A stretch of DNA of 6,581 nucleotides from Ramlibacter sp. (GTDB taxonomy: Bacteria > Pseudomonadota > Gammaproteobacteria > Burkholderiales > Burkholderiaceae_C). The notes beneath the pieces are model-generated. The model was not told the DNA's origin. It saw only the letters and a program-made list of their open reading frames with translations, and made no database searches. The stretch is taken from contig JAQGMT010000377.1 in NCBI GenBank assembly GCA_028292185.1, positions 1-6,581 on the forward strand, in the 5' to 3' direction. Positions 1 to 4,903 of this stretch are shown here, one piece after another (position 1 is the stretch's first letter; every line of letters starts with the position of its first letter). Made by a program: the position numbers and the translations under genes.

Positions 1-22
1 CGCTTCATATAACTTTGCATTC

Positions 23-40
23 CGTTCAGTTATCGTTCAG
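23..40 (+). promoter_or_regulatory. Tandem CGTTCAG direct repeat upstream of the exported-protein gene
   Basis: CGTTCAG occurs at 23-29 and again at 34-40, an 11-bp period (one helical turn), 46 bp before the start codon at 86. Direct repeats with this period are the usual target form of OmpR/PhoB-family response regulators, which bind head-to-tail on one face of the DNA. No convincing -10 box is visible in 45-75. The regulator class is inferred from spacing alone. Confidence 0.35.
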
Positions 41-85
41 CGGTGGCCGCGCATCATGGAATCACTTTCAAACAAGGAGCCTTCC

Positions 86-454
86 ATGAAACGCCTCTTC
101 TCCGCCAAGTCCATCGCAGTGGCTGCCCTCGCGCTCGGCGCAGTGGGCGCCGCATCCGCAGCGCACGCGCGCAGCGACGTGTTCTTCTCCATCGGGGTCC
201 CGGGCGCCTATGTGTCCAACGCCCCGGTGTATGTGCAGCCGCAGCCGTACTATGTCGCGCCTCCGGTGTACCAGTACGAACAGCCCGCCTATTACGGCAA
301 CGGCTACAGCAACGCCGGCGTCACTTACGTCTACGACCAAGGTCATCGCCGCAACTGGCGCAATGACCGTCGCCACGGCGCTTACGGCGACTACGACCAC
401 GACGGCGTGCCGAATCGCTTCGACCGCGCCCCGGCCAACCCTTACCGCCGGTAA
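86..454 (+). CDS. Small secreted Tyr/Pro-rich protein with a calcium-loop-like C-terminus
   Basis: Encodes 122 residues. The start at 86 is chosen over an in-frame ATG at 56 because AAGGAG (74-79) lies 6 nt before it and because it opens directly into a signal peptide: MKR, a hydrophobic stretch at about 9-24, and a probable cleavage after AHA (residue 28). The mature part (31-83) is rich in Tyr, Pro, Val and Gln (PVYVQPQPYYVAPPVYQYEQ), then basic (RRNWRNDRR, 88-96), and ends with DYDHDGVPNRFD (102-113). That last stretch fits DxDxDGVxNxxD, the loop of thrombospondin type 3 and OmpA-associated calcium repeats. The protein is probably periplasmic or surface-exposed. Similar short exported proteins are common in Burkholderiales, but I know of no assigned function. 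It stands alone, with its own upstream repeat and a downstream terminator. Confidence 0.85.
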   Translation: MKRLFSAKSIAVAALALGAVGAASAAHARSDVFFSIGVPGAYVSNAPVYVQPQPYYVAPPVYQYEQPAYYGNGYSNAGVTYVYDQGHRRNWRNDRRHGAYGDYDHDGVPNRFDRAPANPYRR

Positions 455-460
455 TTGACT

Positions 461-479
461 CGCCTGCACGGCGCAGGCG
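461..479 (+). terminator. Short GC-rich hairpin just after the stop codon
   Basis: CGCCTGC (461-467) pairs with GCAGGCG (473-479) around the loop ACGGC. It begins 6 nt after the stop of the upstream gene. The sequence after it (GGTCTTGC) has few Ts, so alone it would be a weak intrinsic terminator. It may instead protect the mRNA 3' end together with the stronger hairpin at 524. Confidence 0.35.
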
Positions 480-523
480 GGGTCTTGCAAGCGCAGTCAG
501 CAGTGCCGCACAGCGGCATCCCC

Positions 524-555
524 AGCGGCCCACTATCGTGGGCCGCTTGTCTTTG
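524..555 (+). terminator. Rho-independent terminator hairpin
   Basis: AGCGGCCCAC (524-533) and GTGGGCCGCT (538-547) form a perfect 10-bp stem with a TATC tetraloop, followed by TGTCTTTG (548-555). The stem is strong, although the T-tract is interrupted. It lies 70 bp after the stop of the 86-454 gene and 78 bp before the end of the convergent SRPBCC gene, so it best serves the rightward gene. On the minus strand the stem is followed by GGGGATGCC, which has no T-tract. Confidence 0.65.
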
Positions 556-588
556 CGGGACCGCCATGCGCATTCACCACCTCAACTG

Positions 589-605
589 CCCTCGCATGGC
601 GAGGG
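589..605 (-). terminator. Hairpin downstream of the SRPBCC gene
   Basis: CCCTCGC (589-595) and GCGAGGG (599-605) form a perfect 7-bp stem with a 3-nt loop. It lies about 20 bp past the stop codon of the minus-strand gene ending at 625. Read on the minus strand it is followed by CAGTTGAGG, not a run of Ts, so termination is only suggested. Symmetry of the stem means it could act in either direction. Confidence 0.35.
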
Positions 606-624
606 TGGGTAAGCGCCGTGCCGC

Positions 625-1335
625 TCAGTGCGGCGCGACGGTGCCGCGCCAGGCGCCGGTTTCCGCGCCGTGCGCCTCCACCAGTTCCTTGAAGCGCTTC
701 AGGTTGCCCTTGGCCGTGAGCTTCACCGCGCCCACCGCATCGCCGATTTTCTCGCTGATGGTCTCGGGGTCGTAATCAATCTGCAGGTTCACCCGCGTGC
801 GATTCACGCCGACGCGCTGGAACGTTACCGCGCCGGAGTTCTGCACCCCGCCGATGCTGCGCCACGCGATGCGGTGATCGGGGACCTGTTCGGTGATCTC
901 CGAATCCCATTCCTTCGGCTTGCCGGCCACCAGGGCGCGCCAGTGCAGGTGCGTGTCGTCGATCTGTTTGACTTGCTGCACGCTGTCCATGAACTTCGGA
1001 AATTCCTCGAACTGCGTCCACTGGTTGTAAGCGGTGCTGAGCGGCACGTTCAGCTCGATCGTTTCCTGCACGGACGAGGTTCTCCCCAAACCGCGCGACT
1101 TCTTCAGCTGGCTGTACGCGAGGTAGCCTCCCACGGCCACCGCGGCCAGCGCGGCGAGGCTGCGGCCGCTGGCGGGCGGCCGCAGCACCAGCGACTTGCG
1201 CACGGAGACCGTCGGCCCCGGGCCGGGCGACGTGAACTCGACGTGAGGCAGCCGGGCCTTGGCCCGATTGGCCTGCTTCGACAGAAACAGCCCTCCGGCC
1301 GCGAGAGCGGCGAGGGGCGCGAATTTTCCTGGCAT
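625..1335 (-). CDS. SRPBCC (polyketide cyclase/START-like fold) membrane-anchored protein
   Basis: Encodes 236 residues. The start at 1335 is chosen because AAAGGA (1342-1347) lies 6 nt upstream; the frame stays open to 1836, but that stretch runs antiparallel through better-supported genes. The N-terminus has two hydrophobic segments, at about 6-18 and 59-76 (SLAALAAVAVGGYLAYSQL), so the protein is probably inner-membrane anchored. Residues 88-222 form the SRPBCC domain and carry the marks of the COG5637-type subfamily: NQWTQFEEFPKFM (104-116), GKPKEWDSEITEQ (138-150), HRIAWRS (154-160) and a C-terminal LKRFKELVE helix (212-220). The fold makes a hydrophobic ligand pocket; no catalytic residues are diagnostic and the ligand is unknown. 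The neighbouring membrane and envelope genes suggest an envelope or stress role, which is inference. A 128-bp gap separates it from the next gene upstream, so it may have its own promoter. Confidence 0.88.
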   Translation of the reverse strand: MPGKFAPLAALAAGGLFLSKQANRAKARLPHVEFTSPGPGPTVSVRKSLVLRPPASGRSLAALAAVAVGGYLAYSQLKKSRGLGRTSSVQETIELNVPLSTAYNQWTQFEEFPKFMDSVQQVKQIDDTHLHWRALVAGKPKEWDSEITEQVPDHRIAWRSIGGVQNSGAVTFQRVGVNRTRVNLQIDYDPETISEKIGDAVGAVKLTAKGNLKRFKELVEAHGAETGAWRGTVAPH

Positions 1336-1363
1336 GACGATTCCTTTGGAGTGAAGGTTGGCG

Positions 1364-1387
1364 GCACGCGCGCGCACGCGCACGTGT
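1364..1387. other. 24-bp alternating purine-pyrimidine tract (Z-DNA-prone)
   Basis: From 1364 to 1387 purines and pyrimidines alternate without a break, mostly GC and CA steps (GCACGCGCGCGCACGCGC at its core). It sits 29-52 bp upstream of the SRPBCC start codon in a 128-bp non-coding gap. Runs like this can adopt left-handed DNA under negative supercoiling. In GC-rich DNA it may also be compositional chance. Confidence 0.4.
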
Positions 1388-1463
1388 TTGTCGTCATGGT
1401 GCGGCAAGCGCGCCAGGCTCGTGCAACAGGGCGCAAACACGGGGCTCAGCCTGTGGCGCTCGA

Positions 1464-1721
1464 TTACATTCGTTTTGTGATTTCCGGCGGCAAGCGCTTG
1501 AGCAGGAAGCGAATGGCCAGCGGCACCAGCACCAGGTCGTCGACGAAGCCAATCACCGGAATGAAATCGGGGATCAGGTCGATCGGCGACAACACGTACA
1601 GCACGATCAATCCGGTGCCGAGCTTGAGCCAGCCGGGCGCCAGCGGATGGCGCAGGGCAAACCACAGTTGCCGCGCATCGCCGCGCAGCACCGTCCAAAG
1701 CAAAGTCAGGCGCTTGAACAT
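1464..1721 (-). CDS. DUF1232 (YkvA-like) small membrane protein
   Basis: Encodes 85 residues, typical for a single-domain DUF1232 protein. The signature is LSPIDLIPDFIPVIGFVDDL (44-63), with the SPIDLIPD core and a paired aspartate (61-62) inside hydrophobic segments. Helices at about 32-50 and 54-74 probably lie in or on the inner membrane, with basic ends (MFKR, LLKRLPPEITKRM). Members are widespread and their biochemical role is not known to me. The start codon is only 9 bp after the stop of the 56-residue gene upstream, and its ribosome site is weak (GTGGCGGC), so translation is probably coupled to that gene. The two genes share the CRP-like promoter at 1930-1971. Confidence 0.88.
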   Translation of the reverse strand: MFKRLTLLWTVLRGDARQLWFALRHPLAPGWLKLGTGLIVLYVLSPIDLIPDFIPVIGFVDDLVLVPLAIRFLLKRLPPEITKRM

Positions 1722-1730
1722 GCCGCCACT

Positions 1731-1901
1731 TTAGCGCGCCAGCGCGATTCGCGCATCGGTGGGAAACACCGAACTGTCGAGCGCAACCGATTGAGCATCG
1801 TGCGGGCGCTGTACCAGCAGGCACGGTGTGGCACACGCCGCCGCCACCGCGAACACGGCCGACAGGACGAAGTAGAGGGTGTTGAGCTTGGCGGATTGCA
1901 T
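1731..1901 (-). CDS. 56-residue hypothetical membrane-anchored or secreted peptide
   Basis: The start at 1901 is supported by AAGGA (1907-1911) 5 nt upstream; the frame runs further up but only through the promoter region. Residues 6-30 are hydrophobic (NTLYFVLSAVFAVAAACATP), making a signal peptide or a single membrane anchor. Cys23 is preceded by AAA, a weak lipobox, so a lipoprotein is possible. A second cysteine is at 27. The remaining 26 residues (QRPHDAQSVALDSSVFPTDA and the tail) are polar and match nothing I recognise. Evidence that it is real: the good ribosome site, a 22-nt predicted leader behind a strong promoter-like element, and close spacing to the DUF1232 gene. Function unknown. 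Confidence 0.65.
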   Translation of the reverse strand: MQSAKLNTLYFVLSAVFAVAAACATPCLLVQRPHDAQSVALDSSVFPTDARIALAR

Positions 1902-1929
1902 GGGATTCCTTCGGCTTTCAGTGCCACCG

Positions 1930-1971
1930 ACTTTACGGATTGGCGCTCCCATCGCATGTGCGGTTACGCAC
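1930..1971 (-). promoter_or_regulatory. CRP-like class II promoter for the 56-residue/DUF1232 operon
   Basis: Read on the minus strand, GTGCGTAACCGCAC (1971-1958) is a palindrome with 5-bp perfect arms. TAAAGT, a -10-like hexamer, lies at 1935-1930. The palindrome centre is 29.5 bp from that hexamer. A start at 1923 would put the operator at -41.5, the class II CRP/FNR position, and leave a 22-nt leader before the ATG at 1901. No TTGACA-like -35 is present, as expected for activator-dependent promoters. The palindrome overlaps the last codons and stop of the cyclase gene. A near-identical element with the same spacing lies at 4337-4378. Confidence 0.6.
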
Positions 1972-3637
1972 CTGATTTTTCAAGTTCGATATCGCTGGGC
2001 GAGCCAATGGCGTAGATCACCAGGTCCTCGGTGCGTCCGCGAACCGAAACGGTGTGCTGCGCCAGCTTCGATGCGTCCACGCCCGCGGCTTGCAGCACGC
2101 GCTGCGACACCACCAGCCGCACGCCGTAGCTCTTGCACAGTTCCTGAACCCGGGCGGCCGTGTTCACCGCGTCGCCGATCGCGGTGAACGTTCGGGTCTG
2201 GTGCCAGCCCACTTCGCCGACGGCCGCCAAGCCGGCGTGGATGCCGATGCCGAACTCCAGGCTTTGCCCGAAGTGCCGCCGCATCCGCTCCTTGGCTGTT
2301 TCCATGCCGGCTTCGATCGCCCGCGCCGCGGCCAGCGCCTGGCGCGATGCCGTCGCAATGTCCGTACCGATCCCGAAGATCGCCATCACACTGTCGCCGA
2401 TGAACTGGTTGGGCACGCCGCCGGCGCCGCGCACGGCGTCGCCCACCAGTTCGAAGAAGTGGTCGAGCACGTAGGCCAGGTCGTGCGGCAAGTGCTGCTC
2501 GGACAGCGTGGTCCAGCGGCGCAGGTCGATGAAGAGGATGGCCACGTCGTGCTCGACCCCCGCATAGCCGGTGGACCGCCCCGACGGAGCCGGCCGCAGC
2601 AAGGGCGTCACGCCGAGGTCGCCGGTGGGCCGCAGCTGGCAGGCCAGCCGGATTTCCGGATCGGCGCCTATGCGCCGCAGCGTGGCCTGCTCGGCCTCCA
2701 GCGGTGGCGGCGCGTGGGCCAGCTCGCCGGTGATCCGCACGCGGCAGGTGGAACAGCGCCCGCGGCCGCCGCACAGCGACAGGTGCGGGATCCGGTGCGC
2801 GCGGCTGGCTTCCAGCACCGACCAGCCGCGCGGCACGCGTATCTTGCGTCCGGGATAGGCGAGGGTGATGGTGCGCGCGGTGAGCCGCTCACGCCAGGAA
2901 CGCACGACCCTTGCGAGCAAGACCGCGCCCCCCGCTGCTGCGAAGAAGGTGGTGAGCCACCGGCTTGCGGTTTGCAGCCGGGTATTGACCACCAGGTCGA
3001 GGTAGGCGGGCGCCAATCCGCCGCCGGGCGGACGCGCGTCGATCTCCCGTGCCATCTCGACGTAGCCGAGCGCGGCCAGCACAGGCAGCATCACCGCGAA
3101 AGCGAAGAACAGGTAGAACCGTTCGCGATAGCGGATGCGGTGCCGCAGCACGAAGTGGATGCCCAGGCAGCCGTGCAGCCAGGCGATGCACATCAAGGTG
3201 AGTTGGCCGTAGCCTCTGTCGTGCGACCAGATGCGCCAGACGATGGACGCGTAATCGTCTTCGCGCCCGTACAGTTCATACGCGACCCGTGTTCCCACGA
3301 AATGGGTGGCCAGCAGGAAAGGGATGCACACGCCCAGGGCGATCCGCGCCAGTTCGAGCGGCGGGATGCGCAGGGTGCGGCGGTCATAGAGCGCGGCCAA
3401 CGCGAGTAGGATGTGCACGCACAGCGCGCCGTAGAAAACAATCGTGAGCGGCAGGGTGCGCCACACCGCCACGAACCCCACGCGCACCGCGTCGGCGGCT
3501 GCGAGGGACACCAGCCCCACGGCGTGATTGGCCAGGTGGGTTGCCACATAGGTGAAGAGAACGACGCCGGAAGCCAGGCGCAGCCGGCGGCTGAAGAGGG
3601 AGCGAGGCTGCAGCGATGTCAAAGGATATTCAGCCAT
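1964..3637 (-). CDS. cyaC: CyaC-like class III nucleotidyl cyclase with six-helix heme-type anchor and [2Fe-2S] domain
   Basis: Encodes 557 residues that should make cAMP from ATP at the inner membrane. Order: six hydrophobic helices (about 22-44, 62-84, 96-114, 145-164, 174-194, 227-244); a [2Fe-2S] ferredoxin domain (about 256-345) with C289-x5-C295-x2-C298 and C333; and a class III cyclase domain (about 362-545). The cyclase keeps metal aspartates D371 (LFID) and D415 (FIGD), T485, and transition-state N492 and R496. His34, His75, His112 and His155 lie one per helix in helices 1-4, matching the tetra-histidine, diheme-B anchor of quinone-responsive S. meliloti CyaC (Wissig et al. 2019, from memory). 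The position of the usual adenine-selecting Lys is Gln411. Start 3637 lacks a clear ribosome site and lies inside the divergent CRP gene. The symbol is by architecture, not by search. Confidence 0.88.
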   Translation of the reverse strand: MAEYPLTSLQPRSLFSRRLRLASGVVLFTYVATHLANHAVGLVSLAAADAVRVGFVAVWRTLPLTIVFYGALCVHILLALAALYDRRTLRIPPLELARIALGVCIPFLLATHFVGTRVAYELYGREDDYASIVWRIWSHDRGYGQLTLMCIAWLHGCLGIHFVLRHRIRYRERFYLFFAFAVMLPVLAALGYVEMAREIDARPPGGGLAPAYLDLVVNTRLQTASRWLTTFFAAAGGAVLLARVVRSWRERLTARTITLAYPGRKIRVPRGWSVLEASRAHRIPHLSLCGGRGRCSTCRVRITGELAHAPPPLEAEQATLRRIGADPEIRLACQLRPTGDLGVTPLLRPAPSGRSTGYAGVEHDVAILFIDLRRWTTLSEQHLPHDLAYVLDHFFELVGDAVRGAGGVPNQFIGDSVMAIFGIGTDIATASRQALAAARAIEAGMETAKERMRRHFGQSLEFGIGIHAGLAAVGEVGWHQTRTFTAIGDAVNTAARVQELCKSYGVRLVVSQRVLQAAGVDASKLAQHTVSVRGRTEDLVIYAIGSPSDIELEKSGA

Positions 3638-4323
3638 CCAGTCTGGGACTGAGAAAGATCGACCTGCTGGTCGGCCTGCCGGCGCAAGGTCTGGATGCGA
3701 TCGGCCGGCAGTGTGCGTGGCGCCATTATGAGGCGGGGCAGCGGCTGGTCGCCCGCGAGGCCGACGACCGCGACCTGCACATGATCGTCGCGGGCAGCGT
3801 GCGCGTCACCACCTATTCATCGGCCGGGCGCGAGATCAGTTTCCGTGACCTGGCCGAAGGCACGTCTTACGGGGAGCTCTCGGCGCTGGACGGCCGGCCG
3901 CGCTCGGCCGACGTCGTCGCGCTGGCGCCGACACTGATCGCGTCCTTGCCCCCGGCTTCGTTCCTGGCCTTGCTGCGAGACGAGTGGAGCGTGAACGAGA
4001 AGGTGCTGCTGCGCCTGGCCGACCTGGTGCGGCGCCTCACCGACCGGGTGCTGGACCTGTCCACGCTCAGCGTGCAACGGCGCATCTACGACGAGCTGTT
4101 GCGGCTGGCGCGCGCAGCCGGCGTGGCGCGCAATCGCGCGCGCCTGGACCCCGCTCCCAAGCACGCTGAAATGGCGAGCCTGGTGAGCACCTATCGCGAG
4201 CAGGTCACGCGCGAGCTGTCGGCGCTGGTGAAGGCCGGGGTGCTGGCCAAGGACGGCGCCGCGCTGGTGGTGATCGACTACGAGCGGCTGCAGCGGCTGG
4301 CGGCGCAGGCCTCCACGCACTGA
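3616..4323 (+). CDS. CRP/FNR-family transcription regulator, probable cyclic-nucleotide receptor
   Basis: Encodes 235 residues, close to the family norm; ATG 3616 follows GAGG (3604-3607) by 8 nt. The N-terminal beta-roll (about 15-120) holds a phosphate-binding cassette, YGELSALDGRPRSADV (85-100), with E87, R96 and S97 matching the residues that hold the ribose and cyclic phosphate in E. coli CRP. A long dimer helix (about 124-150) follows. The C-terminal winged helix-turn-helix (about 181-225) has recognition helix STYREQVTREL (191-201); R194, E195 and R199 match E. coli CRP R180, E181 and R185, which read GTG. It has no cysteine cluster, so it is not FNR-like. Where E. coli CRP has T127/S128 against adenine, this protein has L141/T142. 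It is divergent from the cyclase, which suggests it is that enzyme's receptor. Confidence 0.9.
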   Translation: MSKDIQPSSLGLRKIDLLVGLPAQGLDAIGRQCAWRHYEAGQRLVAREADDRDLHMIVAGSVRVTTYSSAGREISFRDLAEGTSYGELSALDGRPRSADVVALAPTLIASLPPASFLALLRDEWSVNEKVLLRLADLVRRLTDRVLDLSTLSVQRRIYDELLRLARAAGVARNRARLDPAPKHAEMASLVSTYREQVTRELSALVKAGVLAKDGAALVVIDYERLQRLAAQASTH

Positions 4324-4336
4324 CCTGCATTTTCCG

Positions 4337-4378
4337 GTGCGTAAACGCACATCCGGCGAGCGGGGCTCTCCCTAAAGT
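4337..4378 (+). promoter_or_regulatory. CRP-like class II promoter for the DUF4148 gene
   Basis: GTGCGTAAACGCAC (4337-4350) is a palindrome with 6-bp perfect arms around AA. TAAAGT (4373-4378) serves as a -10-like box, 29.5 bp from the palindrome centre. A start near 4385 places the operator at -41.5. It begins 13 bp after the CRP gene's stop codon. It shares 16 of 17 bases (GGTGCGTAANCGCACAT) and exactly the same spacing with the element at 1930-1971 on the other strand. There is no -35-like hexamer 17 bp before TAAAGT. Confidence 0.62.
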
Positions 4379-4383
4379 ACGGG

Positions 4384-4421
4384 TTGTCGGCGAGGTGCTG
4401 CAAGGCACCAGCCACCGACAA
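4384..4421 (+). other. Two-part stem-loop at the predicted 5' end of the DUF4148 mRNA
   Basis: TTGTCGG (4384-4390) pairs with CCGACAA (4415-4421). Inside it, after an asymmetric internal loop (CGA opposite AGCCA), GGTGC (4394-4398) pairs with GCACC (4405-4409) around the hexaloop TGCAAG. The outer stem starts at the transcription start predicted independently from the promoter geometry (4385). A hairpin at the very 5' end is known to slow 5'-end-dependent decay, as in the E. coli ompA leader. About 70 nt of largely unstructured leader follow before the ATG. Confidence 0.5.
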
Positions 4422-4490
4422 GTTACCGGAGACCTTGCCCTTGAAGGCAGCCCCGGATTGTCAAACAACCGTCAACTGTCTGGAGTCATC

Positions 4491-4853
4491 ATGAACCGCA
4501 ACATCGCTTTCGCCTTCGTCCTTGCCACCGCCGCCATCGGCAGCGCCTTCGCCGGAGAAATCACGCCGGAGCCGGCGTCGTTCACTTCCAGCGCCAGCCG
4601 CGCGCAAGTGCAAGCCGAACTGGCGCAATACCGCCGCGCCGGCATCGACACCTCGTCCTATGAATACAACCCGCTGACGCAGTTCAAGAGCGCCACGACC
4701 CGTGCCCAAGTCACCGCCGAATACCTCGCCAACCGCGACCAGGTGGCTGCCGCCAGCGGTGAAGGCAGCGGCGCCGAAACGTTCGCACGCAACATCAACG
4801 TGAATCGCCAGGACGCCACCCGCCTGGCCGGCCTGCCGGTCAACGCGCAGTAA
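4491..4853 (+). CDS. DUF4148-family exported protein
   Basis: Encodes 120 residues. ATG 4491 follows GGAG (4482-4485) by 5 nt and opens a clear signal peptide (residues 1-21, ending GSAFA before GEITPE), so the mature protein should be periplasmic. It contains two similar segments, SRAQVQAELAQYRRAG (36-51) and TRAQVTAEYLANRDQV (70-85), sharing [ST]RAQVxAE. That motif is the mark of DUF4148, a small exported family found mostly in Burkholderiales and without a known biochemical role. The linker between repeats has two tyrosines (Y57, Y59), and the tail after residue 86 is polar and Asn-rich. It has its own CRP-like promoter (4337-4378) and a structured leader about 106 nt long, so it is not simply read through from the CRP gene. 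Confidence 0.88.
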   Translation: MNRNIAFAFVLATAAIGSAFAGEITPEPASFTSSASRAQVQAELAQYRRAGIDTSSYEYNPLTQFKSATTRAQVTAEYLANRDQVAAASGEGSGAETFARNINVNRQDATRLAGLPVNAQ

Positions 4854-4903
4854 TCGCTGCCGGGGACGGGAGGCCCCGCCCGGGGTCTCTCGCGCCTCGA
4901 TTG

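Noticed and set aside
13..21. CTTTGCATT at both ends of the window (13-21 and 6573-6581) as flanking repeats
   Set aside because: Nine bases is within chance for this length, there is no extension, and no mobile gene lies between.
796..811. GCGTG-N5-CACGC palindrome
   Set aside because: It lies inside the SRPBCC coding sequence with odd spacing and no promoter signals, so it is probably chance.
1399..1434. Third CRP-like operator upstream of the SRPBCC gene
   Set aside because: GTGC-N6-GCGC at 1421-1434 matches only one half-site, and there is no TAAAGT at the right distance in either direction.
628..1734. 368-codon plus-strand frame across the SRPBCC and DUF1232 genes
   Set aside because: It is antisense to two well-supported genes, lacks a good ribosome site and gives low-complexity Arg/Gly/His-rich sequence.
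1336..1836. Upstream extension of the SRPBCC frame to 403 residues
   Set aside because: The extension overlaps the DUF1232 gene and the 56-residue gene out of frame and has no homology. AAAGGA before 1335 marks the real start.
1905..1935. Sigma-28-type promoter (TAAAG followed by GCCGAA) before the 56-residue gene
   Set aside because: The second box is weak and would overlap the ribosome site. The right-hand twin element has no matching box, so the shared signal is operator plus TAAAGT.
2054..3409. Long open frame (about 451 codons) antisense to the cyclase
   Set aside because: GC-rich codon use keeps the opposite strand open. The translation has no recognisable domain and is rich in Arg, Gln, His and Gly, while the minus strand encodes a complete multi-domain enzyme.
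3536..3547. GTGGGTTGCCAC palindrome near the CRP gene start as an autoregulatory site
   Set aside because: Spacing is GTG-N6-CAC, not the GTG-N8-CAC of the two flanking elements, and it lies within cyclase codons with no -10 box at the matching distance.
4861..4890. Terminator after the DUF4148 gene
   Set aside because: The G/C-rich stretch can pair CGGGG with CCCCG in several competing ways, but the stem is only 5 bp and no T-tract follows.
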